Assembly (NCBI GenBank): GCA_051745935.1
Contig: JBNJEM010000573.1
Location: 1 to 5,202, forward strand
Direction of reading: 5' to 3'
From: JBNJEM01 sp051745935
Lineage (GTDB): Bacteria > Planctomycetota > Planctomycetia > Pirellulales > Pirellulaceae
DNA: 5,202 nucleotides
Shown here: in pieces, positions 1 through 5,202 of the stretch
How positions within the stretch are numbered: the stretch's first letter is position 1
How the letters are laid out: each line of letters begins with the position of its first letter
Translations under genes and position numbers: made by a program
The notes under the pieces: generated by a model
What the model saw: only the letters and a program-made list of their open reading frames with translations
Databases searched by the model: none
What the model was told of the DNA's origin: nothing

Positions 1-15
1 CGGGAATTCGCCACC

Positions 16-2121
16 ATGTGGAAAATCCATACGAATCTTGTTCTGGCCGCGGCCCTGCTGGCCGTCACCGCTACTCATTCATTCGCGGGGGAAGCCGAGC
101 TGCTCGCGGTGCTTCGCTCGGATGCCCCGCTCGAGGAGAAATCGGCTGCCTGCCGACAGCTCGCCCGCGTCGGCACGAAGGAAGCGGTTCCCACGCTGGC
201 CGCGCTGTTGGGTGACGAGAAACTCTCGCACATGGCACGTTACGCCCTGGAACCTATCCGCGACCCTTCCGTGGACGCGGCTTTGCGGGACGCGCTTGGC
301 AAGGTCGAGGGCCGGCCGCTGCTGGGGGTGATCGGTAGTCTCGGCGTGAGGCGTGACGCGAAGGCCGTGGACGCGCTGGCCGGATTGCTCGACGGGGCCG
401 ACACCGCCGAGGCGGCAGCGCGAGCGTTGGGTAGTATTGGCACGGCTGATGCGGTAAAAGCCCTGGACGGCGCACTCCAGGACGCGTCGGGCGGGAAGAA
501 ACTAGCGATCTGCGAAGGGCTGCTTCGGTGCGCCGAGGCGCTGGCGGCGGAGGGCGACAAGGCGGCTTCACAAGCCGTATACGATCGGCTGCGGGGTCTA
601 GCGGATGCGGCGCCACAGGTTCGCACGGCGGCTCTTCGGGGCGCGATCCTCACCCGGGGTGAAAAGGGCGTGCCGATCCTGGTGGAAGCGATCCACGGTT
701 CGGACTACGCCCAGGCCGCCGCGGCGGTGCGTACCGCCATGGAGATGTCCGGCACGGAGGTGACCGGTGCCCTGCTGGCCGAATTACCGAAAGCGCCGGC
801 GGAGCGGAAGGGCCTGTTGATCGTGGCCCTGGCCAAACGCGGCGAGCCGCGGGTCCTGCCCACGGTGCTGGAGGTTGCGAAAAGCAGCGAGGGGCGGCTT
901 CGCATTCTGGCGTTCCGGGCCTTGAAACGCGTCGGCGACGCGTCCTGTGTGCCCGCGCTGCTCGAAGCGGCCGCCGCGGGGGACGAGGAGATTTCGCAAG
1001 CGGCGATGGAATCGCTAGAGACTTTGCAAGATGAGTCCGTCGACGATCAGTTGGTGGAGCGACTGCCGGAGGCGGAGGGGAAAATGCGGCTGGCTCTTAT
1101 CGAGTTGCTTGGGCGGCGACGTACGGCCGCGGCGGCTCCCGCCCTTTGGCGGGCGGCCGATGACGCGGATCCGGCAGTGCGTGTTGCCGCTTTGACGGCC
1201 CTGGGCGCCCTGATCGAGCCGGCGGACTTGCCGCGGCTGATCGCACGACTGGGTGCCACCAAAGGCGATGAAGAGGCCGCGGCCTTGGACAAGGCCTTGC
1301 GCGACGTGTGCGTTCGTTCGGAGGATCGGGACGCCGCCGCCGAGCAGCTTGCGGCGGCACTGTACGAGGTGGATGGGGCGGTACAAGGGAGAATTCTGGA
1401 CACACTGAACGTGGTCGGGGGAGCAGCGGCGCTCGAGACTGCTGCCGCGGCTGCTCGGTCGGACAACGAGAAGCTTCGTGACGAGGCCTTCCGCGTGTTG
1501 GGGCGATGGAAGCGCGCCGACGCCGCGGCCGTTCTGCTCGAACTTCACAATACCATTGACGAAGAGAAGTTCAAGATTCGCGCGATTCGAGGATATATCC
1601 GGATCGCCCGGCAGTTCGACATGCCCGCGGACCGTCGTGCCGCCATGTGCCGAACAGCTCTGGAAACGGCCGAGCGCGACACGGACAAACAGCTCGTGCT
1701 GGAGGTGCTGCTGCGTTATCCCAGCGACGAGATGCAAGCGATCGCCCTGGAGGCGGCTGAGGATCCGGCTTTGAAAGAGCAGGCGATGTTGGTGGTGATG
1801 GGGATGGCCAGCAAGGGGATCAACCGGGCGGAACTCGGCAAGGCCCTGGCTGAGGCCGGTCAAGAGCCGGTGGATCTGGAAATCGTCAAGGCCGAATACG
1901 GTGCGGGAGACAAGATTAAGGACGTCACCGAGACCCTCCGGAAATACGCCAAGAATTACCGGATCATCTTCCTGCCCGACACGAGTTACAACGAAAGCTT
2001 CGGCGGCGACCCGGCCCAAGGAATCAGCAAGCAATTGAAGGTCACGTACCGGATCGACGGCAAGGAGGGTGACGTGACGCTCAACGAGAATGCGACGATC
2101 GTGCTGCCGCTGCCAAAGTAG
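16..2121 (+). CDS. Secreted HEAT-repeat protein with C-terminal DUF3395-like domain
   Basis: The 701-residue product starts with a Sec-type signal peptide: Lys3 and His5, a hydrophobic stretch at about residues 8-19, and a likely cleavage after Ser-Phe-Ala (residue 24). Residues 26 to about 600 are tandem alpha-helical pairs of HEAT/PBS-lyase type, with recurring units such as 'EAVPTLAALLGDEKL', 'DAVKALDGAL', 'SCVPALLEAAAAGDEE' and 'PAVRVAALTALGAL'. The stretch 'DEKLSHMARYALEPI' (67-81) is typical of a large family of planctomycete exported HEAT proteins. Residues about 618-700 are a different, beta-rich module: 'AEYGAG', 'DVTETL', a central 'GGDP', then 'LKVTYRIDGKEGDVTL'. This resembles DUF3395, known from DNAJC11-type proteins; that match is from memory. 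No catalytic motif is visible, so a binding or scaffolding role outside the cytoplasm is inferred. The frame is open to the window edge, so an upstream start cannot be excluded, but Met at 16 gives a normal signal peptide. There is no Shine-Dalgarno in the 15 bases shown. Base composition is very GC-rich. Confidence 0.9.
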   Translation: MWKIHTNLVLAAALLAVTATHSFAGEAELLAVLRSDAPLEEKSAACRQLARVGTKEAVPTLAALLGDEKLSHMARYALEPIRDPSVDAALRDALGKVEGRPLLGVIGSLGVRRDAKAVDALAGLLDGADTAEAAARALGSIGTADAVKALDGALQDASGGKKLAICEGLLRCAEALAAEGDKAASQAVYDRLRGLADAAPQVRTAALRGAILTRGEKGVPILVEAIHGSDYAQAAAAVRTAMEMSGTEVTGALLAELPKAPAERKGLLIVALAKRGEPRVLPTVLEVAKSSEGRLRILAFRALKRVGDASCVPALLEAAAAGDEEISQAAMESLETLQDESVDDQLVERLPEAEGKMRLALIELLGRRRTAAAAPALWRAADDADPAVRVAALTALGALIEPADLPRLIARLGATKGDEEAAALDKALRDVCVRSEDRDAAAEQLAAALYEVDGAVQGRILDTLNVVGGAAALETAAAAARSDNEKLRDEAFRVLGRWKRADAAAVLLELHNTIDEEKFKIRAIRGYIRIARQFDMPADRRAAMCRTALETAERDTDKQLVLEVLLRYPSDEMQAIALEAAEDPALKEQAMLVVMGMASKGINRAELGKALAEAGQEPVDLEIVKAEYGAGDKIKDVTETLRKYAKNYRIIFLPDTSYNESFGGDPAQGISKQLKVTYRIDGKEGDVTLNENATIVLPLPK

Positions 2122-2444
2122 GGCTGCCTAGCGTTGGACGCGAATCGGGTCGATCGGACACAAAGGGCCGCTAATGAACGCTTATGTGCGGCGGTATCTC
2201 GGAGATGTTGAAGATCCGTGAGCTGGTCAAACAGTACGACGGTGTCCGTCTGATACCGCACGGTCACCACGTGCTGGCGGCCGCGCGGCTGGTGGCTTCG
2301 TAGTGGGAGTTTCTCTGCCCCATGGTCGAGTACGGCGAGAACTGGATCCCCGGACGACAGAGCCTGCAAACCCGGCCCGCGACGCCGGAAGCTGGCTACC
2401 TGAGTGTGCCGACTGAGCCAGGACTCGGGCCTGACCTCGATGCC

Positions 2445-2464
2445 GGGACAAAAGGGACAGTCCT
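2445..2464 (+). repeat. GGGACA direct pair with hyphenated palindrome
   Basis: GGGACA at 2445-2450 is repeated at 2454-2459, a spacing of 9 bases. The second copy is part of GGACAGTCC (2455-2463), a hyphenated palindrome. Strings of the form 'GGGACA..AGGGACAGTCC' are, from memory, frequent in intergenic repeats of planctomycetes and some proteobacteria, sometimes near REP-associated transposases. No transposase is present in this window. This may be the edge of the same repeat-rich block as the CACGGA repeat 40 bases downstream. Confidence 0.35.
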
Positions 2465-2501
2465 GGGCTGCCAAGCCCTCAACGCTCACGCACATTCTCG
2501 T

Positions 2502-2560
2502 AACACGGAGCGCACGGAGAGAATATCGAATATCGAGCAAGGAATGTCGAATGATGAAGT
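2502..2560. repeat. PVC-type dispersed intergenic repeat (CACGGA plus gaatatcgaat block)
   Basis: Two CACGGA units at 2504-2509 and 2513-2518 (9-base period) lead directly into a block with a tandem GAATATC (2520-2533) and a diverged echo 'gaatgtcgaat' (2542-2552). In one minus-strand frame the block reads 'LPNFIIRHSLLDIRYSL'. That string, with small changes, is a familiar artefact of translated intergenic repeats in planctomycete and related genomes (recalled, not searched). I call it a dispersed non-coding repeat, not a gene. Its boundaries are approximate. A related CACGGA array lies in the other spacer at 4942-4965. Confidence 0.6.
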
Positions 2561-2631
2561 TGGGCAGAAGACTGATCGACATGGGTGAACCATGATTTCT
2601 CTGGAGGGTGTCCTCTGGGATTGAAGCGGAC

Positions 2632-2657
2632 CCTGCCGTTACATAAAAGACGGCGGG
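2632..2657. other. Potential hairpin, 8-bp stem, 10-base loop
   Basis: CCTGCCGT (2632-2639) pairs with ACGGCGGG (2650-2657), giving eight pairs including one G-T, around the A-rich loop 'tacataaaag'. Neither strand has a T-run directly after the stem, so it is not a standard rho-independent terminator. It could belong to a structured transcript or to a repeat unit. No function is inferred. Confidence 0.35.
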
Positions 2658-2703
2658 AGGAGCCCGTTCAACGTTCCCCATTGACGAGCATGTGACGCTA
2701 TGA

Positions 2704-2745
2704 AATGCAAGACTCGAAGGAATTGCATTCTCCGATTTATGCAAT
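2704..2745. other. Two mutually exclusive hairpins sharing one arm
   Basis: AATGCAA (2704-2710) can pair with TTGCATT (2723-2729), loop 12 bases. The overlapping arm ATTGCAT (2722-2728) can instead pair with ATGCAAT (2739-2745), loop 10 bases. The shared middle arm allows only one stem at a time, the geometry used by attenuators. The stems are short and AT-rich, no leader peptide or T-run follows, and the nearest gene start is about 350 bases away, so a regulatory role is only a possibility. Confidence 0.25.
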
Positions 2746-3077
2746 GCTGGGGTTAACCAGAGGGCGCACCGCCATACCGGATACCCCCCCATGGCCGCCG
2801 ACTAGCGTCCCGTGGCCTCGGCATTATGGGCCTCCATGGGGTAGATACCAAAGCAAGACTATGTGACACATGGCCAATCCAGCGCCGGCACGCAGCGCCA
2901 GGCGAGCCCGAAATTCATACAGCATGACGGAGATTCGATTGCAATGATCAGCCTGCATATTTCCCCATGGGAACAGACACAGAACCCATTCACAATTGAT
3001 CCCTAGCCGCTGTGCCCACCCCAAAAACTAAGTGTTGACCGACCACTGATAGGCCGAGCGCGATTGAGATAGAGCAA

Positions 3078-3085
3078 GGGAAGGA
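3078..3085 (+). promoter_or_regulatory. Shine-Dalgarno site of the propeller gene
   Basis: GGGAAGGA, with AAGGA at 3081-3085, lies 6 bases before the ATG at 3092. This is good complementarity and good spacing. It supports that start, which also places a twin-arginine signal at the very N-terminus. Confidence 0.75.
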
Positions 3086-3091
3086 AAAGCC

Positions 3092-4675
3092 ATGAGTCGT
3101 ACATCGATAACAAGACGTGACTGGCTGAAGTTGGCGGGGGTGGCTGGAGGTGCGGCGGCAGCCATGCCCTTTTGGTCAAGACATGCCGCGGCGGCCGAAG
3201 GAACCGGCGCCGTCGAGATCGGTTCTCGACGCGAGCTGCTTGTCGACGATCATCTGATTGACACACTCGATAACGCTCGCCGCGTCCTGCACCGCCCCAT
3301 ACCGCGGGAGATTTCGCTGGTTAGAAACAAACCGTGGGAGGGCAACTCCAGCGGATACACCACCGTGTTTCAAGATGGCGATCTTTATCGCATGTACTAT
3401 CGCGGCACTCATGTTGCTTACTCCCAAGGCAAAAGCAAACGGGCGCATCGGGAAGTATACTGTTACGCGGAGAGCCAAGACGGCATCAATTGGACTCGCC
3501 CCAATCTGGGGCTAGTCGAATTCGACGGCTCAAAAAAGAACAACATCATTTGGGATGGCGTGGGATCGCACAACTTCACGCCCTTCAAGGATCCCAATCC
3601 GGACGGTTCAGCGGACGCTAAGTACAAAGCGATCGCTCGGGGGCGGCCGTTGAGCCGCAACGCCGATGACACGTATGAGCACGGGCTCTATGCATTTCAA
3701 TCGGCGGATGGTATCCACTGGCAGCTCATCCAAAAAACGCCAGTGATCACCAAGGGGGCTTTCGACTCGCAGAATCTAGCCTTTTGGGACGAGCTTCGCG
3801 GCGAGTACCGTTGCTATTTGCGCGACTTCCGCGACGGCCGTGATATTCGTACGTGCGTTTCGCGGGACTTTGTCAACTGGAACGAGCCGCAGTGGCTGGA
3901 ATACTCCCCGGGACGGATTAGCCAACTCTACACCAATGGTGTCATTCCCTACTATCGCGCGCCTCATATCTTCGTGGGTTTTCCCACCCGCTACGTCGAC
4001 CATGGCTGGGCCGAGTCGACGAAAAAGCTACCGCAACGCGAGTACCGAGAACTCGTGGCGAGCTCCTCCCGGCGGTCGGGAACCGCTTTCACCGACGGCA
4101 TGCTGATGAGCAGCCGGGATGGACTGCGGTTCGACGTATGGCCGGAATCGTTCATCCGGCCGGGAATCCAGCGTCCGGGAAGCTGGTTCTACGGTGACAA
4201 CTATCAGAACTGGGGCATTGTCGAAACCAGGTCCGTGTTCGAGGGGGCACCGAATGAACTGTCTTTCTATGTTAGCGAAGCCGGTCGCCAAAAGAACGGT
4301 AATCGGCTCCGCCGTTACACACTGCGCGTCGACGGGTTTGTCTCGGTCAACGCTCCATTGGCTGGCGGAGAACTGGTTACTCGGCCAATACGATTTGAAG
4401 GTGACCGTTTGCAAATGAACTTCTCGACCTCCGCCGCCGGTAGCATTGCCGTGGAGGTTCAAGACCAAGCGGGAAAGCCGATTGCAGGATTCGCACTGGC
4501 CGATTGCCAGGTGCAGTACGGTGATGAACTTGACCGTGTTGTGTCTTGGAAGGGCGACGCCGATCTGAGCCGACTGGCAGGAAAACCGGTAAAGCTTCGC
4601 TTTCAACTGAAGGACGCTGATCTGTATGCATTTCGTTTCACGGGTCGCCAGGGCCGTCAACCAAATGCGAACTAA
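3092..4675 (+). CDS. Tat-exported glycosidase-like beta-propeller protein
   Basis: The 527-residue product opens with a twin-arginine signal: 'TRRDWLK' at 7-13, a hydrophobic stretch at about 14-27, and likely cleavage after Ala35 ('HAAAA/EG'). Export in folded form is therefore predicted. The mature part begins 'GSRRELLVDDHLIDTL' (44-59), then 'PWEGNSSGYTTVFQDGDLYRMYYRG', the opening of a propeller fold seen in GH32/GH43/GH68-like enzymes. Blade-type motifs recur: 'ESQDGINW' (127-134), 'SADGIHW' (204-210), 'SRDFVNW' (257-263) and 'SRDGLRF' (341-347). Residues about 435-517 look like a C-terminal beta-sandwich ('NFSTSAAGSIAVEVQD', 'ADLYAFRFTG'). I recognise the whole as a conserved planctomycete family usually left as hypothetical or GH32-like. 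The substrate is unknown, and I cannot assign the catalytic acids; candidates are Asp/Glu in 'FDSQNLAFWDE' (224-234) and 'LRDFRDGRD' (243-251). It could be a binding protein and not an enzyme. Composition is less GC-rich than the upstream gene. The frame is intact. Confidence 0.88.
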   Translation: MSRTSITRRDWLKLAGVAGGAAAAMPFWSRHAAAAEGTGAVEIGSRRELLVDDHLIDTLDNARRVLHRPIPREISLVRNKPWEGNSSGYTTVFQDGDLYRMYYRGTHVAYSQGKSKRAHREVYCYAESQDGINWTRPNLGLVEFDGSKKNNIIWDGVGSHNFTPFKDPNPDGSADAKYKAIARGRPLSRNADDTYEHGLYAFQSADGIHWQLIQKTPVITKGAFDSQNLAFWDELRGEYRCYLRDFRDGRDIRTCVSRDFVNWNEPQWLEYSPGRISQLYTNGVIPYYRAPHIFVGFPTRYVDHGWAESTKKLPQREYRELVASSSRRSGTAFTDGMLMSSRDGLRFDVWPESFIRPGIQRPGSWFYGDNYQNWGIVETRSVFEGAPNELSFYVSEAGRQKNGNRLRRYTLRVDGFVSVNAPLAGGELVTRPIRFEGDRLQMNFSTSAAGSIAVEVQDQAGKPIAGFALADCQVQYGDELDRVVSWKGDADLSRLAGKPVKLRFQLKDADLYAFRFTGRQGRQPNAN

Positions 4676-4738
4676 GGGTCGAATAGAAATCGCCCGCTCG
4701 AGTTGGTCGTTAGAGCGATGTGAAGAACTATGCTTCCG

Positions 4739-4754
4739 TTGCTATCGGTAGCAA
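4739..4754. other. Small perfect hairpin after the propeller gene
   Basis: TTGCTA (4739-4744) pairs with TAGCAA (4749-4754) around the four-base loop TCGG, about 63 bases after the stop codon. It is followed by more A and then GGG, not by T, so on the plus strand it lacks the tail of an intrinsic terminator. It may stabilise the 3' end of the transcript or be chance. Confidence 0.3.
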
Positions 4755-4876
4755 AAAGGGCACACTGAAATCCATCGTTGGGAAAAAATGCAGAGTAGAT
4801 TTCTAATCCGCCCCCTGACAATCTCTACTGTCCTGATCGGCGCCGTCCGTGGTATCGGCGGTCTATCCTTTTCCGA

Positions 4877-4915
4877 TCCCACACGACACTGATTCAGCGT
4901 CGAGTCGTCGTGGGA
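4877..4915. other. Imperfect inverted repeat, 6+4 bp stem
   Basis: TCCCAC (4877-4882) pairs with GTGGGA (4910-4915). After a small internal loop (one base against two), CGAC (4884-4887) pairs with GTCG (4904-4907). The 16-base loop contains CTGATTCAG, itself a small palindrome. There is no T-run after it. It lies 27 bases before the CACGGA array and could be part of the same repeat unit or a separate structured element. Confidence 0.35.
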
Positions 4916-4939
4916 GAATGCGATCGACAAGAATGTGAA

Positions 4940-4968
4940 ACCACGGATTTCACGGACCACACGGATGA
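4940..4968. repeat. CACGGA array, three units at 9-base period
   Basis: CACGGA occurs at 4942-4947, 4951-4956 and 4960-4965, exactly 9 bases apart, in the context 'accacggatttcacgga'. This form ('ccacggatttcacgga..acacggat') is, from memory, one of the commonest intergenic repeats of planctomycetes and other PVC bacteria. The same unit and period appear twice at 2504-2518 in the other spacer. It is probably non-coding; the 9-base period is three codons, so it reads as a repetitive peptide in any frame. Confidence 0.6.
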
Positions 4969-5059
4969 AACAGCACGTACAACACACTTGAGGGGGCGTC
5001 GCAGCAGGTGCTATTTGTTTGCGACTGAGCAGAGAGGGCCCTGTGCACACGGTGGACGC

Positions 5060-5202
5060 ATGTATTATAACAAGGTCTGCGCGACGCAGCCGGGCCATCA
5101 CTTTGGGTTTCAGGGCAGTGAGTTTGTTCCGCTTGACGGGAACCCTCCTAAATTAAACCAGTCGCAGGTGATTTTGTCCGCCGCGAGTCCGACCAACGGG
5201 AG
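5060..5202 (+). CDS. Possible 5' part of an unrecognised gene, cut by window end
   Basis: From ATG 5060 the frame stays open to the last base, 47 codons. It begins 'MYYNKVCATQPGHHFGFQ' and continues with 'FVPLDGNPPKLNQSQ'. The other two plus frames are closed in this stretch. A weak GGTGG (5051-5055) lies 4 bases before the ATG. There is no signal peptide, and I do not recognise the protein. The same frame is also open upstream through the CACGGA repeat to about 4799, which shows that openness alone is weak evidence here. It may be a real gene start, a gene whose start lies elsewhere, or noise. Confidence 0.22.
   Translation, partial: MYYNKVCATQPGHHFGFQGSEFVPLDGNPPKLNQSQVILSAASPTNG

Larger units (their letters stand above)
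2318..2970. repeat. Four scattered copies of the octamer CCCCATGG
   Basis: CCCCATGG occurs at 2318-2325, 2787-2794 and 2963-2970, and its reverse complement CCATGGGG at 2834-2841. All four lie in the gap between the two main genes; I saw none inside the genes. The copies at 2787 and 2834 face each other and could form an 8-bp stem around a 39-base loop. The copy at 2787 ends a run of seven C (2784-2790). The core CCATGG is palindromic, as binding sites of dimeric proteins or restriction-modification sites often are, but no function is shown. Confidence 0.45.
2122..3091. other. 970-base gap without a convincing gene
   Basis: No frame here gives a protein I recognise. The longest open frame (minus strand, 1986-2792) reads through the dispersed repeat and into the antisense of the HEAT gene, so it is probably not a gene. 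The first part, to about 2440, is GC-rich and holds only short frames. The middle (2440-2565) carries two short repeat motifs. The rest (2600-3000) is more AT-balanced and holds two hairpin regions and most of the CCCCATGG copies. No rho-independent terminator with a T-run follows the HEAT gene. The promoter of the downstream gene must lie in this stretch, but no clear -35/-10 pair is visible. Confidence 0.7.
4676..5059. other. Spacer after the propeller gene, no gene seen
   Basis: No convincing protein is encoded. A 119-codon minus-strand frame (4742-5101) reads across the CACGGA repeat and resembles nothing I know. The stretch holds a 6-bp hairpin, a longer imperfect inverted repeat and the CACGGA array. 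GTCGCA (4998-5003) could also pair with TGCGAC (5020-5025). No classic T-tailed terminator follows the stop codon at 4673-4675. Confidence 0.6.

Noticed and set aside
1015..2034. 339-codon open frame antisense to the HEAT gene
   Set aside because: Long antisense frames are expected opposite GC-rich coding DNA. The plus-strand protein has a coherent signal peptide and helical repeats, while the antisense product has no domain or compositional sense.
2167..2192. GCCGC/GCGGC inverted pair as terminator of the HEAT gene
   Set aside because: The stem is 5 bp with a 16-base loop and is not followed by a T-run.
2343..2352. GGATCCCCGG, resembling a cloning polylinker
   Set aside because: Only BamHI-like sequence plus CCGG; neighbouring bases do not match a polylinker, and single restriction sites are expected by chance.
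2681..2704. TTGACG and TATGAA as a promoter pair
   Set aside because: The spacer is only 12 bases, too short for a sigma-70 type promoter.
1986..2792. 268-codon open frame on the minus strand
   Set aside because: It reads through the dispersed repeat ('IIRHSLLDIRYSL' is a known translation artefact of such repeats) and ends inside the antisense of the HEAT gene. It has no recognisable domain.
3035..3070. TTGACC as a possible -35 box for the propeller gene
   Set aside because: No acceptable -10 hexamer occurs 16-18 bases downstream; the sequence there is GC-rich.
2122..3091. tRNA or CRISPR array in the long gap
   Set aside because: No cloverleaf-compatible arms with a GTTC-type T-loop, and no regularly spaced repeats of 20 bases or more.
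4742..5101. 119-codon minus-strand frame after the propeller gene
   Set aside because: It crosses the CACGGA array, is rich in Cys and Arg without pattern, and resembles no known family.

Overview
The window looks like a chromosomal piece of a bacterium of the Planctomycetes/PVC group, possibly from a metagenome. Three things point there. A secreted HEAT-repeat protein of a type common in planctomycetes is followed by a Tat-exported beta-propeller protein of a planctomycete-type family. The gene-poor spacers carry short dispersed repeats (CACGGA units and a 'gaatatcgaatatcgag' block) that I recall from intergenic DNA of this group. The assignment rests on family recognition from memory; no marker gene is present.

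Layout, left to right. 16-2121 (+): a 701-residue exported alpha-helical repeat protein with a small C-terminal domain resembling DUF3395. 2122-3091: a 970-base gap without a convincing gene. It holds a dispersed repeat (about 2502-2560), a GGGACA pair, four copies of the octamer CCCCATGG, and several potential hairpins. 3092-4675 (+): a 527-residue protein with a twin-arginine signal, a predicted five-bladed propeller of glycoside-hydrolase type and a C-terminal beta-sandwich; it has a good Shine-Dalgarno. 4676-5202: mostly non-coding, with two hairpins and a second CACGGA repeat (three units, 9-base period). A reading frame that may be the start of a further gene (5060 onward) runs off the right edge.

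The two main genes share a strand, but the long repeat-bearing gap makes one operon unlikely. Both products are predicted to be exported. The propeller protein is plausibly a carbohydrate-active enzyme or sugar-binding protein. The HEAT protein has no catalytic motif and is plausibly a scaffold or binding protein. A functional link between them is not shown by the sequence. I found no CRISPR array, tRNA, rRNA, transposase gene or defence system. The most unusual signals are the non-coding repeat and hairpin patterns and an odd EcoRI-plus-Kozak-like string just before the first start codon.
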